Below, in pieces: positions 12,160 through 24,196 of a stretch of 64,000 bases of DNA. Position 1 is the first letter of the stretch; each line of letters starts with the position of its first letter. Source of the DNA: Isoetes taiwanensis (taxonomy: Eukaryota; Streptophyta; Lycopodiopsida; Isoetales; Isoetaceae); contig JAJEKV010000108.1 of assembly GCA_021234155.1 (NCBI GenBank), forward strand, positions 2,338,676 through 2,402,675, given 5' to 3'. Below the pieces are notes generated by a model, which saw nothing but the letters and a program-made list of their open reading frames with translations, did not search any database and was not told the DNA's origin. The position numbers and the translations under genes are program-made.

Positions 12160-14828
12160 GGTGCCCAGCGTTGCTGGGCATAGGTTGGGAGCCTATAACT
12201 GTTTTGGCCGCAATGGAAAAAGCATACAGTAATGATGGTGTCCAGAATTGTTGGGCTTTACTTAGTAGACGATACACACACAGCTATTTTCTACACGCAC
12301 ACCCTTAAAACTGTGGATCTTGGTCAGCGTGAAACCTTGGCCTTCGGATTGCAGCATCAAATGTCAACCGTTGGATCACTTTTGTTGAAGACACTTTGGT
12401 TGGACCACACAACTTTATAATATATCTATCAATAGTGCCCAGTAACATGTCAACGATACGTGGTCTTCATTCACATTGACATGAGGTCTTTTATCACACA
12501 TGCAACCTTAATAACGATTTGCTATAACCAAATGCATGTTAAACAAAAAGAGCATAAGTTACTTTATTCACTTAAAGCAATGATAGAGAGAAACTTAAAT
12601 AGTCATATATAGTGTTGATGGGCTAAAGTTGGAACCCTTGTAACTAAACTTTTGTGTGCTTTCTAAGTTAGAAATATGTGTATGTTCCAAATATCTAATT
12701 TAAATTTGTAGCATATGAACTGTACGTTATAACTATGCAATGCTATTGCGTTTTTTAAGGACCTTGTTTCCCCTTGCATTGAAAAAGTTTCCCCTTGCAG
12801 TGAAGAACTTTAATGGCTCAGATAAGATGATTGAGAAAGAAGTTATTGATGACGTGTGTAGAGGTCTGGGATTGAAAAGGATTAATGATTTCTTTCTTTT
12901 GTTTTCATTCGTTACTTTATTTTAGTTTATTTTTATTCCGTTGAATCTAGACACATATTATCCACTTTGTCTAATATTATCACATAGAAATGAGCATCAT
13001 GGGGAAAATGGTGTAAATCATCTCTAAGAGTAGTTGCAACAACAACAACAATTGAATTGACAGTGCAACTAAGGGCTTTCACATACTTATGCTTCTTGCA
13101 ACAAAGATGGGAACTTGCAATCCTTCTTTTCATTTTTTTTCTAAGGCCAGACCCCATGATGATCTGCCAGCATCAAAATAAGAACGTCATCTTCTTGAAG
13201 ATCCAAGCACTAAACTTTGCTTAATAATAGAAGCCAACCGATAAACCTTCCAAAGTCATAAACACATTCACCTGACACGCTATACTGTAAAGAATATTGC
13301 TGGCTAAAAATATATTCAAACTGGAAACGAATCTGCCAAGAGTTGGTAAATATAAAACTATTAGATACATCTTCGTCGACAATGCAAGAGAAAATACAAC
13401 TTGATAAATGAGCTAACTGACCTTCATCTACGTCTATAGCCACTTGTAGTCGTTTTGCAATGCCGAAATTCCCCAGTATGACTGAGTCCTTCTCGCCTAA
13501 AGAACTACCCAATGGGTCTGCAAACATATATTGTGTATAACTCTGTTTTCAGAGGCAAAAAGCATGGTCATGTATCCGATAAGTGACTCACCTAGTACTC
13601 CTTTGCTGGACCAGTAAGTGTACTAAAATTTACCTTGCCCATTCATGTTTTAAAAAATCTGGACCGCAAACCCTAGGATGATCTTGCTCTCCATACTGTG
13701 CAATACATAATAAAAATGTGACTTTTGCAGCAAACACATTAGACGGCGTTAAAAAACTTGTTCTTTCCATGCTTCCACATTTCGTGTGCATGTTTTAGCT
13801 GGATACACGCAAATCCGCATAATAGAACCTTTGCAGTTGCTTGATGTCAACATGTTGTTCGCCTTTCCTGCACCAAGCAATAACTCCAAGCTAAAGTTTG
13901 TAACGAATAAACAGGGCAAAACTTTAAACGACATACATTGTAACAATCAATCATGCCATGTGGGTTTCATATGCTCTGTTCCAATCCCTGTTCCCCAAAA
14001 GAGGTTGGGCATAAAAACCCTATGCACAAAATCCAAATTCTTCAAATAAGATCTGGCCTTAAGAAAGAATCCGAAATAAAACTATCTAACTAAACTCAAG
14101 ACTTGAGAGATGTTGCCTTCAAAAATGCAGCATGTGAATTGCTGCCAGTCCTTGCACTTGCTCCGCCAAGCAAACCCAATCAAACCCAATCGTATTCATG
14201 ATCTTAGGAATTAGAGCAACACAAAACCATACATTGACCTCTTCTTGCCACAACTCTCTGAAGAGTTCAAAAGTTAGACTCAACCCTGCAAGGATTACCG
14301 TCAAAACTTATTACAATTCCCATGCTCAAGTACTTTAAATTCTGCATATCCAAGCTCCGGATCCATGTGAATAGATCTTCTAATGCCGTTAACATATTCC
14401 CTAATTAACATTTTCTTTGCCTTCTCTAGCAGAACCTGATAAGCACGACATACATTGTAACAATCAATCATGCCATGTGGGTTTCATATGCTCTGTTCCA
14501 ATCCCTAATAATTCAATGGAGGAAAACCCATTGGTTGATCAATCCTTCCCATTTAGAGGCAGTTCAAACCAAGCCAAGCCATCAGAATAGGCAGTTCAAG
14601 GCAAGCCTAGGTAGTTCAAGGCAGTATTAAGAGATTAAAAACTTACTTCAAATTTCGACCCTCAGATTCACTCAAGCATTAAGGCATGAATTCATCTCTG
14701 TGAATTCTCATTCAGAGTATGTGAAGCCGAATTTGAAGAAACGGATGGTGCCTGAAAGACATGAATGAAGCTAAAAATTAAACACAGAAGCTTGAAGAAG
14801 TACTACCTTCTTACCTTGAATACTGAAT
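12160..14828. other. 3' part of Helitron Ha; no gene recognised
   Basis: Short open frames only. A frame at 13210-13527 (minus) encodes an unrecognised 105-residue peptide without motifs. A block containing aatcaatcatgccatgtggg is present twice, at about 13948 and 14462, a local duplication of about 70 bp. No captured host exon could be identified. Confidence 0.35.
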
Positions 14829-15432
14829 TGTTGGATTAATAAAAAAACAATTCCTTGCAAGGATGTAAGTTCAACACAATGATTTACTTGTACTTTCAAT
14901 CTAGCAATATTAAATCAATAAAACATCTTCAAGTACAAAAGCATCTAGTATCAAGAAAGCCAAGTTATGGTCATTCATTCCTTGATATGCTCAAAAATCA
15001 TTTCATCACTTTTACTCTAAGCAATGAGTACTTCCTAAGCTCAAAATATAGATAATCATCATCGAGAGCTCAGAGACACACAAACCCGGCACCCCATTCC
15101 TATATATCTCTTTGCCACGGCGGTTACGGCTAGATCTCGATGACTTCGGAATAGAAACCTCATCTACGACTTATATCCCACATGCCAAATGTAAGGAATA
15201 TAGCGTTTTCATCAAGCACATAAAGCACCTAAAGCACTTATACGCGCATAAAGCACATAAAGCACTTATATGCATAAAGCACTTTCGGTTATATCTGAAT
15301 CTACAACACAGTAAGACCATTACAACCCACCGCCACTTTGCTTCTCATAGGTTGTTCTTGTAGTCAAAATATATTCACTTTCACTTCTCATGAATATAAG
15401 ATGCATATAATATAACCCGATACACACTAACA
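14829..15432 (-). repeat. Copia 3' LTR
   Basis: Direct copy of 27490-28084 at roughly 95% identity by eye. It runs from tgttggattaat to cacactaaca on the plus strand, giving the canonical TG...CA ends. The adjacent internal bases read gaaggagga on the minus strand, a good polypurine tract for plus-strand priming. No target-site duplication matches the far LTR. Confidence 0.88.
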
Positions 15433-15439
15433 TCCTCCT

Positions 15440-16349
15440 TCATGTTATACTTATATGCATTATTTTCCCTTTTAGATAGCTAAATCTTGTCTCATTCTAG
15501 AGATTTTGTAAGCAAATCTACTAACCGATCTTCAGTCTGATATATACCATATTTACAAGGTCTTTTCTAACAACCTCCCGATATAAAGTGCATTTCAAGT
15601 TCTATATGTTTAGTCCTTTCATGTAGGATTTGGATTCTTTGATAAAGCAATGCGGCTTGTACTATCACACCAAATGTTGGTAGCCAATGATTGTTCAAAT
15701 CCCGGTTCTATGATTTAACCTTCTCTCCCAAATAATTTCCTTTGAGCATAAAGTAGCGGCGAAGATATTACGCCTCGGACTTTGGACATAGCTATGGCGG
15801 TTTTGTTTTTGCATTTCCAAGATATAGGGGCTCCTCCCAAAGATGACAAGATATCCCGAGTTGACTTCCTTGTATCTACATCTCCTCCCCCAAGTCTGCA
15901 TCACAAAAACCCTTCTAATTCCAAGTTATTAGTTTTGTATGCAACTCCTTCTTCAATGATACCTTTTAAATATCTTAAAACTCGTTTTGTTTGCGGTCCA
16001 ATGTTCTCTGCCGGGATTAGTGTTGTACCGCTTAAAATGTTAACACTATGTGCAATATCAGGCCTTGTGCAATTGGCCACATATGCTAAACATCCAACCA
16101 GGGATCTGTAAGGTACTGACTCCATATCTTTTCTCTCACCTTCATTTTGTGGACACATGCTTTCAGTCAATTTACACCCAGGTACAGCAGGAGTTTTACA
16201 TACTTTGCAGTCTTGCATGTTAAATCTTTTCAACATGTCATATATTTGTTTCTTTTGGGTGAGCATTACTATACCCTCTGCCCTATTTCTGGCCATTTCA
16301 ACACCAAGAAAATTTTTCAACTCTCCTAAGTCAGTCATTTCAAATCTTT
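15440..16349 (-). pseudogene. Copia RT C-terminal part and RNase H
   Basis: The minus frame 16338-15901 begins at MTDLGELKNFLGVEM, the conserved block after the YVDD catalytic motif, and runs through VPYRSLVGCLAYVANCTRPD and TKRVLRYLKGI. RNase H follows in shifted frames (CDADLGGG, then GYLVIFG) at about 15900-15695. The upstream boundary at 16349/16350 is the edge of cassette E1. About ten RT codons expected between the YVDD fragment and this piece are missing. Confidence 0.85.
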
Positions 16350-19300
16350 GTCACCCCCCGTGTGAATATGCACCCAAACCACAGGGGGTTTAAGGGGGAA
16401 TTTTATTTTTAAGTGTGGAATGCAATGGTTTGCATTAATTAATGTTAATGGTAGTTATGTGTTGGTAGTTATACTAAAAATTTTTTTTGGCCCTCCGGGC
16501 CCTAACAAACAAAACAAAACAAACAAACAAGCAATTTATAACAATACAATATATACACAATCCAAACTCCCTTGAGTGAATATCCACACACCCCAAGAAT
16601 TGCGAGCACACATCTAAAAATAAAAAATATCTTAAAACATGCATGTTGAAATTGAGTTATCTGACAACCTATAGTGTGATGCTAAAAATTTTTGCAGACT
16701 AAACCCCGTTATTCATAGTCATCCCACCCTATTGTGATTCCACCATAACTCGAAAGTTGGCATATGTTCTCGTGTCTCTTGGTCGCTCAATGAAAGATTC
16801 CATTCCAAACCAACGGCTATACATCTTTTAACATATTCTTCTAATTTAGCGAATGCAAAGCAAATGGTGGAATATAGCATAGCATCCAAATAAAACTATC
16901 ATACTCAGAAAAACTCGATGCCAAACGGCTAACCCAACCTTACATCATGGGAAAAAATTAGCATTAAGCAGAAATTGCAATGCCACAACACTACAAAATT
17001 GGTGTAGGCCCCCTTTCGCTGGACATTTCCACTTGCCTTGATTCTGGAGCCTGCCTCCAGAAAATACCAGCTCTGCTGACCTGGAATAATTGTACAAATA
17101 TACAGGCTATATCACAACCTAAACTAGCACATAATGATGTCGAAGCCGATGCATTACATCCAGTCCGGTATCTGCATCTGTTAGACTCGCACACCACAAT
17201 GCCAATGTTGAGGTATAGCTATGAATCATAATTCTGCAGCTTCAAAAACCATATTCCACGTAATCATATCTGGTTGCTCAAAGCTTCCTCACACTAATTT
17301 CAAATAGCCTAGAAATCAATGTGTCATCAATGTGTGACCAATATGCTTTGTTTTGGAACATTGTCGCCTCGCCAATTTCTATCAAGCTAATGTTCATGTT
17401 TTATAAGCACTTGCCTGGATATGAATTGTGGGTGCAGGAGCTCTTGAGGCTTCTGCAGGGGGCTACAAAATTGGACCAGGTGAAGGCGCCTGCATTGGAG
17501 AGCCATGATGGCATCGTTTACTAAGAGAAACTGCAGATTCAGGCACAGCAACCAAGCTGGATTGTAAATCTGGATATTGAGCTCAAATGCTTTGGCACAA
17601 TCAGGTACATGAGCTGGTGTCCATGATGCCATTGTCAACTTCCAACTTGTGAATGAAACATATGGTTGAGAATGTGAGCAAGATACCCTGCCCATTCAAA
17701 AGTCACATCTAGCTTGGGCATTTGTAGTTGGACCCTATCCAACAAGGACACAAAACAAAAGATGTCAGTCAGATTCAGCACTTAATAAGGTAACATAAAA
17801 CTTGCATAAATTTCAACCTTTGCACGAGCACAAACATAGAAGCTACGCCCAACATTTGGTCCAGACTTCTTGACTGTCCGGACAAGGCAGGGTTCTTTGT
17901 GGCCTTTGCAAAGTGGGGTACTTTGGGCCATTAGTTGCTTAATTCTTTTCCATTCCGCAGCACATGGAGGTGGCTTTTATGTTCCCTTCCTCCAGATGCT
18001 AACGGTCACTTCTAACAGTTTTCTTTCACCATGTTTTACTAAAGATCGGGTGGTGCAAAACTGGCGTAAGCTGCTTTGAAATAACCTTCCATCTTTCTTA
18101 CTAAAACAAATGCTCCCTTTCTCTGTATAACCTCCTGTTCGTAATGCACAAGCATTGTCTTCGGAGGCATGTACGTTTCTGGAATTTGTCTGCTGCCCAC
18201 TACATTCCACATCATATGGCTCCAATTTCTTGGTCTTTTCTGGCTTCTGCAAAAGAGAAACTGGAGGAGCCAGTGTTAGTCTGTCAACATGCATGCACAA
18301 GGAAGATAATAAGGCAAGGAAATAGACAACTATTATCGCACTTCAATGTATGTGAAAGCCAAGTTTAGCAAGAAAAGTTGAAATCTATCAGAAAAATTGC
18401 CTACCATACGTCCAAATGGACTAATTTATTAACAAGAATCTAAACGTCTGAGTTTTCTGTAGCCCAATACTTCATTTCCCTTATATGCGTCCTGGTGCTG
18501 GGGAAAGATCCATCGTCCTTGATTAGCTTGACGTGCCCATGTCATGCAGCATGGAATCCAGCATCAAAATTATATATAATACTGTAGAGATAACCTGACA
18601 TTTTTCCTCCAAATATTCAAACTATTTCCAAAACATAGAATGTAATCAGCTCCGTAATTTCTATAATACAAGAGTTTGTGGAATGTAAAGGGACCTTATC
18701 TTGGAGCTCCTTTCTGTGCAACACCAAATGATCTATGTCTAAAGGTCCATCCATTAAAACATGATCCTGGAACCCAGCATCTTTTGTCCCAGAATTATAA
18801 ATTATTCCAACTGTATGGAATTCAACTACCCCATAGATGACAAAATCAGTCAGCCAATAAAGTTTCCAAGAGGTGAAGCATTATCTACTCTGCAGGTATC
18901 TCTAGAAGGTAAAATCTCCTAAAACTTCATCGTAATTTTTCATGCTGATGCAGGTATCTGAGTCTCACTTATTGTAATAGACTCGAAACTTCCTGTTAAG
19001 AATAAAAGTTAAAGACTGAAGCTAACAACCGATCTGTAAACTCCGAAGTACCTTTAAGAGGCAATGAGTCAAAGGCTGATGCAGTATTAGGGTATTTAAC
19101 TCTGTGTACCACAGTTCCACTTTGCTTTATCATTGAGGCAGCTCGATCTTCTTGAGGAGAGCTTGATCTTCCTGTGGGTATATAGGCGGGCTTTGCTTCA
19201 CTCTGTCTGTTGTCAGCAACTGACCTGATGTATCAGTTCCTGCTTCAGCAACATTGAGCAAGTGATAGACAAAGTACTTCTGCTACAACCAGCAGAGCCA

Positions 19301-19649
19301 ATTTCGGCTCCAAGCAAATCTTCTCCGGAAGCAAACCGTAAAGCAAACCCTTTTCTCAAAGAACCCTAAAATAAGGGACCTCGATGCTTGCATGTCTGTT
19401 TTGGAACTTAAAAATAATTGATTTTTCAAGAAAAATCAGCCCCTAAAATAAAAAGAGGGCTTTTGTTGTGAGCCCTTGGATGTTGGACCATTGAAAAAAA
19501 AAAGGCTAAATCAACGACTAAGAAATGGTGCACTCTAGATGTACGCATTAGTACATCCATTCGAATACGCCATGAAATCTTAGGAAAACCTTTGTGAAAA
19601 GCGTACAAAAACACAAAGAAAACCCCCTGTTATTATGCTACATATTCAA
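16350..19649 (+). mobile_element. Hairpin cassette E1 inserted in Copia RT
   Basis: The left end (A type) is gtcaccccccgtgtgaatat, and the subterminal hairpin GGCCCTCCGGGCC lies at about 16490-16502. The right end (B type) is ccccctgttattatgctaca, then tattca; its outermost bases are lost compared with the copy at 43956. B-type landmarks just inside are tcgatgcttgcatgt and ggtgcactctagatgtac. Both flanks are Copia reverse transcriptase, so E1 is a genuine insertion. Interior 16510-19360 has short open frames on both strands but nothing I can name. Related cassettes E2, E3 and E4 are at 41.7, 44.2 and 57.3 kb. Confidence 0.65.
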
Positions 19650-19650
19650 G

Positions 19651-19749
19651 CAGGTTGTTCCTTTAGCCACCATTATATTGTCATCAACATATAAGGCTAA
19701 GACACACCATTCTTCTCCATACTGAAACTTGTAAAGATTACCATCATTA
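19651..19749 (-). pseudogene. Copia RT catalytic fragment (YVDD)
   Basis: Ninety-nine bases of reverse transcriptase stranded between two insertions. The minus frame reads DGNLYKFQYGEEW and then VLALYVDDNIMVAKGTTC, containing the catalytic YVDD box. Upstream it is cut by Helitron H1 and downstream by cassette E1. The reading frame is continuous with the RT piece at 24197 when the Helitron is ignored. Confidence 0.9.
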
Positions 19750-20469
19750 TCCTATATTATAAAACCGTGGCGTCGGTCTGTGCGCCCGATCGACGGCTGA
19801 GATCGCGCCAATGTCCCTGCCCCCCTCCGGACGGCCTAGATTTGTACGTTTGTTCCTCTGTTGCTATGGAGGATCCAGATTTGTCCACGTGGTAAAAAGA
19901 AAGGAGGCGTCCTTTCATGATTTTAACGTGGGATAGTTTGGGTTTTGTCCTCTATTTTGTTACAGGGAGGAGACAGCAGCAGAGAAGCCACGTCTTTTAG
20001 GCCCCTTACAAGGGTCCGGCCAACGGATCCACCTTTATCGGATTAGTCGTTAGATATGGCAAAATGTGGCTTCAGATCCAAATTTTCTGTTGTCTTCATC
20101 AGCTCCCATATCCTCCTTTTCTATCAGGTTTTCAGGTTTTCTCACCAAGCAATCCTCCAATTTGATGTGATGCCCTAGCACTGGCAAGCCCCAGCTTGGT
20201 CGGGACTGTAAAGGTACGAGCATTTTGATCTCGATTTTTCCCTCTCTGATTTCACGCTTCTATACCGGCCTCGGCGAACAAGCATCCTTTTTTGAACAGG
20301 TTCGAATGAACCACAAGGTAAATCCTTTGTTTATCTTTTCAGTTCTTGGCATTTGATTGCCGTTTTGTGGCGGATCAAGAACCGCAAGTAAAAGTCGGCT
20401 TCATTTTTTCGTATTTCCTTTGCTTTTTTTTTTTATTCACATGCACAGATCTTTTGCTTTTAGATCCAC

Positions 20470-20880
20470 CTTACAGATTACCATCAAGAGGCCACACTTG
20501 CATGGTCCTACAATAAGATCAAATATACTCTTGATGTGGCCTTCTCAGGCACAATGGTTACACCCATCGGATGGATTGGCTGGGCTGTTCCTTCAATGAT
20601 TGGTGCCAGTGTTTTGCTTGGATTTAGAGGTTCAAATGGGAGAAATCTTTTTCAATATAAACTGACATACGACACTGTTGCTGACACTCCTCCCTTGCCT
20701 GGCCAGACTGATCTGAGAATACTTAACAATGCAGAATGCAGTTGATATTCGTGGTGACAGAATAACCATCTTTGCTCTTCAGCTTAAGCCAAATCAAACC
20801 AAACTGTTTCACATTTGGAACAGGGGACCAGGAATGATGGATGTTAGGCCATGCAGTTTTAAAGAGGATTTTACAAGTCA
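20470..20880 (+). pseudogene. Captured DOMON-domain gene fragment
   Basis: The reading from about 20490 gives AWSYNKIKYTLDVAFSGTMV, then TPIGWIGWAVPSMIGASVLL and GFRGSNGRNLFQYKL, which matches the beta-sandwich DOMON fold of AIR12/cytochrome b561-DOMON proteins (apoplastic or membrane haem redox proteins). After a frame change near 20735 it continues DIRGDRITIFALQLKPNQTK and LFHIWNRGP, the second half of the domain. The frameshift and missing signal peptide and b561 parts make it a fragment. It is carried inside Helitron H1 in the same orientation as the element. Confidence 0.75.
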
Positions 20881-21904
20881 GTACAGAATTCTTTACTGGT
20901 AATATTTACAACGTGTTGCACGCTGAAAGTTATTATATGTGCATCTTATATCCTATACTAAATCTTTGAGAGGTATTGCCAATCTGTAAATTTGTTCAAA
21001 TAGCTAGCCCCTTCGTAATATGATCCAGGATTTTTCACTCAATCCCTTATGTTCAAAAACCTGAATCGCGCACTGCAATGCTTACAGAATGCAAGATTAT
21101 AGATAAGATGTTATCTTTAAGTGGTCAGCTGGGGAAAAAGAGTCATACTGTTTACTGTCTTGAGGGCATGAGGTAGCCATTGTTTGTGCTAAGCAAGGCC
21201 AGATCTATTGTTGTCCAGATAATCCTCGGTTGCTATAACTGAGGTTGTGCAATGCATTTCGAACCGGCTGGGGTCACTGGATATTTGCTGCAGTTTTTAG
21301 AGTAGGTTCCTTGTTTAGCTTTCTTCATGAGATGTCAAGGCATACTGATCTCTAGGACTTTACACCTTCAGCTATGGCCAATATTTAGTGATTTTAAGTG
21401 GTCAAATTACGTTGTGACCCAAGCTGAGTTAAGGGACAGGCATGCCCTTTGTAGATTTTGTAACAACAGAAACTCGAAGACAAAATTGTTGAAGAATGGC
21501 TGCACACATAGTGGGCTTTCATTTAGCGTTCATTGATTCTGAGCCAATGCACTGACCTAACGAAATTTATCACTGCATTTGCTATGCTTGCCGGGTTTGC
21601 TGCCTTTGGCTTTGATCTCTGAGTTTCCCTGCTCTAGCTTTTCTAGCTGCATTTGAATTCTAGAGAGGTCTTTGTTAAACGTATTCTATTGTCTTTGTCT
21701 ATACAATTATTCATTGTATAGTGTGTGCAGAGATGACACAAGGAACACAGTTTGTCTGTCAAATCTATTCTAACAATCTGTTTTTGTATTGAAAGTGAGT
21801 CTCACTATTGAAAAAGAACAAACTGCATCTGCAACGGTAAATCTAATTTGCATATTGTTTTGTGAATCATTTTTAAGCCTTCAATTCTGACCATACTGCT
21901 TTGT

Positions 21905-22150
21905 CCTTTTCTACTTCTAGAGTGCTATCCTTATAAGAACCCTCTTCCTGTTTGTTGTTGGGCTAGCAGTGACACAAAAGTTCCGTTTTGATATGCTTCA
22001 TTCTCTCCTCTATCCTCCAATGTCCTTTTTCGACTCAACCCAGCATTCTCTATTGCATGCTACAATGTCCTTTTTTTACTCAATGCCAGTTGGTCAGATT
22101 TTAAGCAGAATAGGAAAGCTGGACCATTGTATATATTTACTGTTGCATTA
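21905..22150 (+). pseudogene. Captured ABCC-type transporter fragment
   Basis: The frame runs AILIRTLFLFVVGLAVTQKF, then MLHSLLYPPMSFFDS and later PVGQILSRIGKL. This is the start of the second membrane domain of ABCC (MRP) transporters, where APMSFFDSTPxGRILNR is highly conserved. The MSFF box occurs twice, about 60 bp apart, pointing to a small internal duplication. The ATP-binding domains are absent. Carried in Helitron H1, plus strand. Confidence 0.72.
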
Positions 22151-22930
22151 GTATATGCTAATTCTTATAGTTGTCCAGGCTTCCATGCTTATTGTAGTAA
22201 AAAATCCACTAACATTCTTCAATGCCACGTCTCATGAGAACATAATTTAATGATGAGATTCCATTAACGTTCTTCTATGCCATGTCTTCAAAGCCTTAAA
22301 CAAAAAGAACTTAGTCTTTCATAAATTCAACATGGGATATATATATTAAGAAAATCCATTAAAAGACCATCTTTCATATATTGCAATGTTACATATTTAA
22401 TTGGCAAGAGTCACAAACATGTGTCTCATTATTTATTTGCGCACATAATTAAAACGTCATTATTTTTAAAGGTAGCTCTAACTAAAGGTGCAAAATACTT
22501 TTAGAGGTAGCTATAGATAAAGGAGTAACACACAATGAACAAATTGTGTAAGAGGACACAGAATAATGCAATGCCTTAGCCACAACACACATCTACACAA
22601 CACATTTATAGCCACAACACACATCCATATTCATATAGAAGCAACAAGATATCATAGCTACAACAACATATCCATATTCATATACAAGCAGCAACAACAG
22701 AGAGTGACCTAATGAGATTTTATACACAACATCAACAGCTCATAGACATGACCACTTGCAATCTACAGACTCTCAAAATGACCCGATGGCCCGGACTTGC
22801 AATCTACAGGTTTGCAAAATTATTCAATGGTCTAGAAGTTATTTTATGTGAATGCAAAGTTCCAATGGTCTAGAAGTTATTGTAGGCAAATGCACAAGTT
22901 CCAGGTTCCTGACACTTACAAGTTCCAAAT
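22150..22930. other. Interior of Helitron H1, no gene seen
   Basis: AT-rich sequence with short local repeats, for example 'cacaacacacatc' at about 22580 and 22614 and the duplicated 'caatggtctagaagttatt' at about 22827 and 22864. No coding region is recognisable. Confidence 0.4.
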
Positions 22931-22934
22931 TATG

Positions 22935-22960
22935 CCCAGCAATGTTGGGCAACCGTGGCG
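22935..22960 (+). other. Fused Helitron ends (3' hairpin joined to 5' segment)
   Basis: The hairpin gcccagcaatgttgggc resembles the Helitron 3' hairpin at 12160. It is joined directly to accgtggcgtcgg, which matches the sequence just inside the 5' end at 19766. The spacer plus CTAG of the first element and the TC-led first 15 bases or so of the second are both missing. What follows (cgcccgatcgacgg, caatgtccct) parallels 19786-19816. Two Helitrons therefore appear to have been welded into one. Confidence 0.65.
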
Positions 22961-23419
22961 TCGGCCTATTCGCCCGATCGACGGTCGAGATTGTCCCAAT
23001 GTCCCTCCGCCTCGATCGGCGACCCAGATCTGACCGATTATTCTTATGCCAGATGGACGTCCGAAATCATGCCACGTGGCATGAATGAAGAGGGCACATG
23101 AAAGTGGCATTTACAATTGGATTTTCGTTATCGGACCTGTCAAGTCCAAAACTCTTCAGGTCCAGCATCGCATTATCTTCTAAGGCTCCAAAAGGAAGAA
23201 AAATCCTTTGTTATCGCCGATTTTTTTTCCAAATGAATGATTTTGGTTAATATTAGAAAAGACAGTGGAGTCGCCACCGCCTTCATCTCCCAACACTGAT
23301 CTTTCTTTAGACATTTGCTTAAATTGGAGGCGATTGTTGGGCAAATGCTATGGGTTGGTCAAATAAGTCCATGCAGCAACGTGGATCTTTATACGACTAG
23401 ATCAATATAAAAGCTCTAA

Positions 23420-23422
<3 letters not shown>

Positions 23423-23515
<93 letters not shown>
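23423..23515. repeat. (TG)n microsatellite, about 46 units
   Basis: An uninterrupted TG dinucleotide run of about 93 bp inside Helitron H1. Such a run can form Z-DNA and is expected to vary in length. It produces a spurious His-Thr open frame on the minus strand, which is not a gene. Confidence 0.97.
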
Positions 23516-23518
<3 letters not shown>

Positions 23519-23599
23519 ATTTTTTTTTCCAAGAACGAAAGAATAAGATAATGCTAATACAATTGGAAGTGAGAAGTTAGTATCGGATGCCATAATAAT

Positions 23600-23826
23600 T
23601 GGAATATTTGACATAGGAATATATGTCAGATTACAAATTGGGACCAATTCCATCGCATTGGAAAGGAAAATGTGTAGCAGGTCCAGGGTTCAACGCATCA
23701 CTGTGCAACAAAAAATTGATCGGGGCACGATATTTTTACAGGGGGTACGAAGCAACAAGCGGGCCGACGAACGAGACAACAGAGTACAAACCTCCGCATG
23801 CAATTTGGGATGCAAGATTTTCTTAG
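23600..23826 (+). pseudogene. Captured subtilase (SBT1-type) fragment
   Basis: The open frame from 23623 contains LGPIPSHWKGKCVAGPGFNA, then SLCNKKLIGARYFYRGYEA and GPTNETTEYKPPHA. This is the segment of plant subtilisin-like proteases between the catalytic Asp and the catalytic His block (family form: GMGPVPSxWKGxC...NxKLIGARFF.KGYEA). The His-containing DGHGTHT block does not follow; the frame ends after 67 residues. Carried in Helitron H1 in element orientation. Confidence 0.8.
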
Positions 23827-24196
23827 ATCGGCTAGAGCTTCCTCCCAGGAGGCTTACTTCTTTTTTGCTTAGCAAACAAAGCCATGGCCATCTATTTGCA
23901 ATTCATTTCATCAATTCCTCTTCTAGAGTTGCCAAAGAGAGGTCAAAGCCCCATTACCCATTAGGCTATGTTGAATAGTAACGTCCAAACTACCCACTAA
24001 GTCCACAGAAACGCCATGTTTTTTTTTTTTGTGATGTGGTTTTAACATGTTAAAGACCCCGACATCCGATATATAAGGGGCTCCTCAAACTACTGATAAC
24101 ACATTACTACCCCATTGTTTGTGAACAATCACATATAATGATCACAAAAGGTGAACAATTACATGTAAAGCCCACCAACGGTGGGCAATTTACTAG

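Larger units (their letters stand above)
19750..24196 (+). mobile_element. Helitron H1 carrying three host gene fragments
   Basis: The 5' end is TCCTATATTATAAAACCG at 19750, preceded by A. The 3' end has hairpin gcccaccaacggtgggc, then aatttaCTAG ending at 24196, followed by T. Insertion between A and T and the TC...CTAG ends are diagnostic of Helitrons. Dropping the element rejoins the flanking Copia RT in frame without a base gained or lost. Inside, all on the plus strand, are fragments of a DOMON-domain gene, an ABCC transporter and a subtilase. At 22935-22960 an internal fusion joins a second Helitron 3' hairpin to a second 5' end. No Rep or helicase is seen, so it is non-autonomous. Confidence 0.88.

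Noticed and set aside
16980-18370. Several open frames on both strands in cassette E1
   Set aside because: I tried reading them as captured exons; none gave a recognisable family or coherent splice pattern.
23402-23653. Minus-strand open frame of His-Thr repeats
   Set aside because: It is the (TG)n microsatellite read in one frame, with no coding signal on either side.
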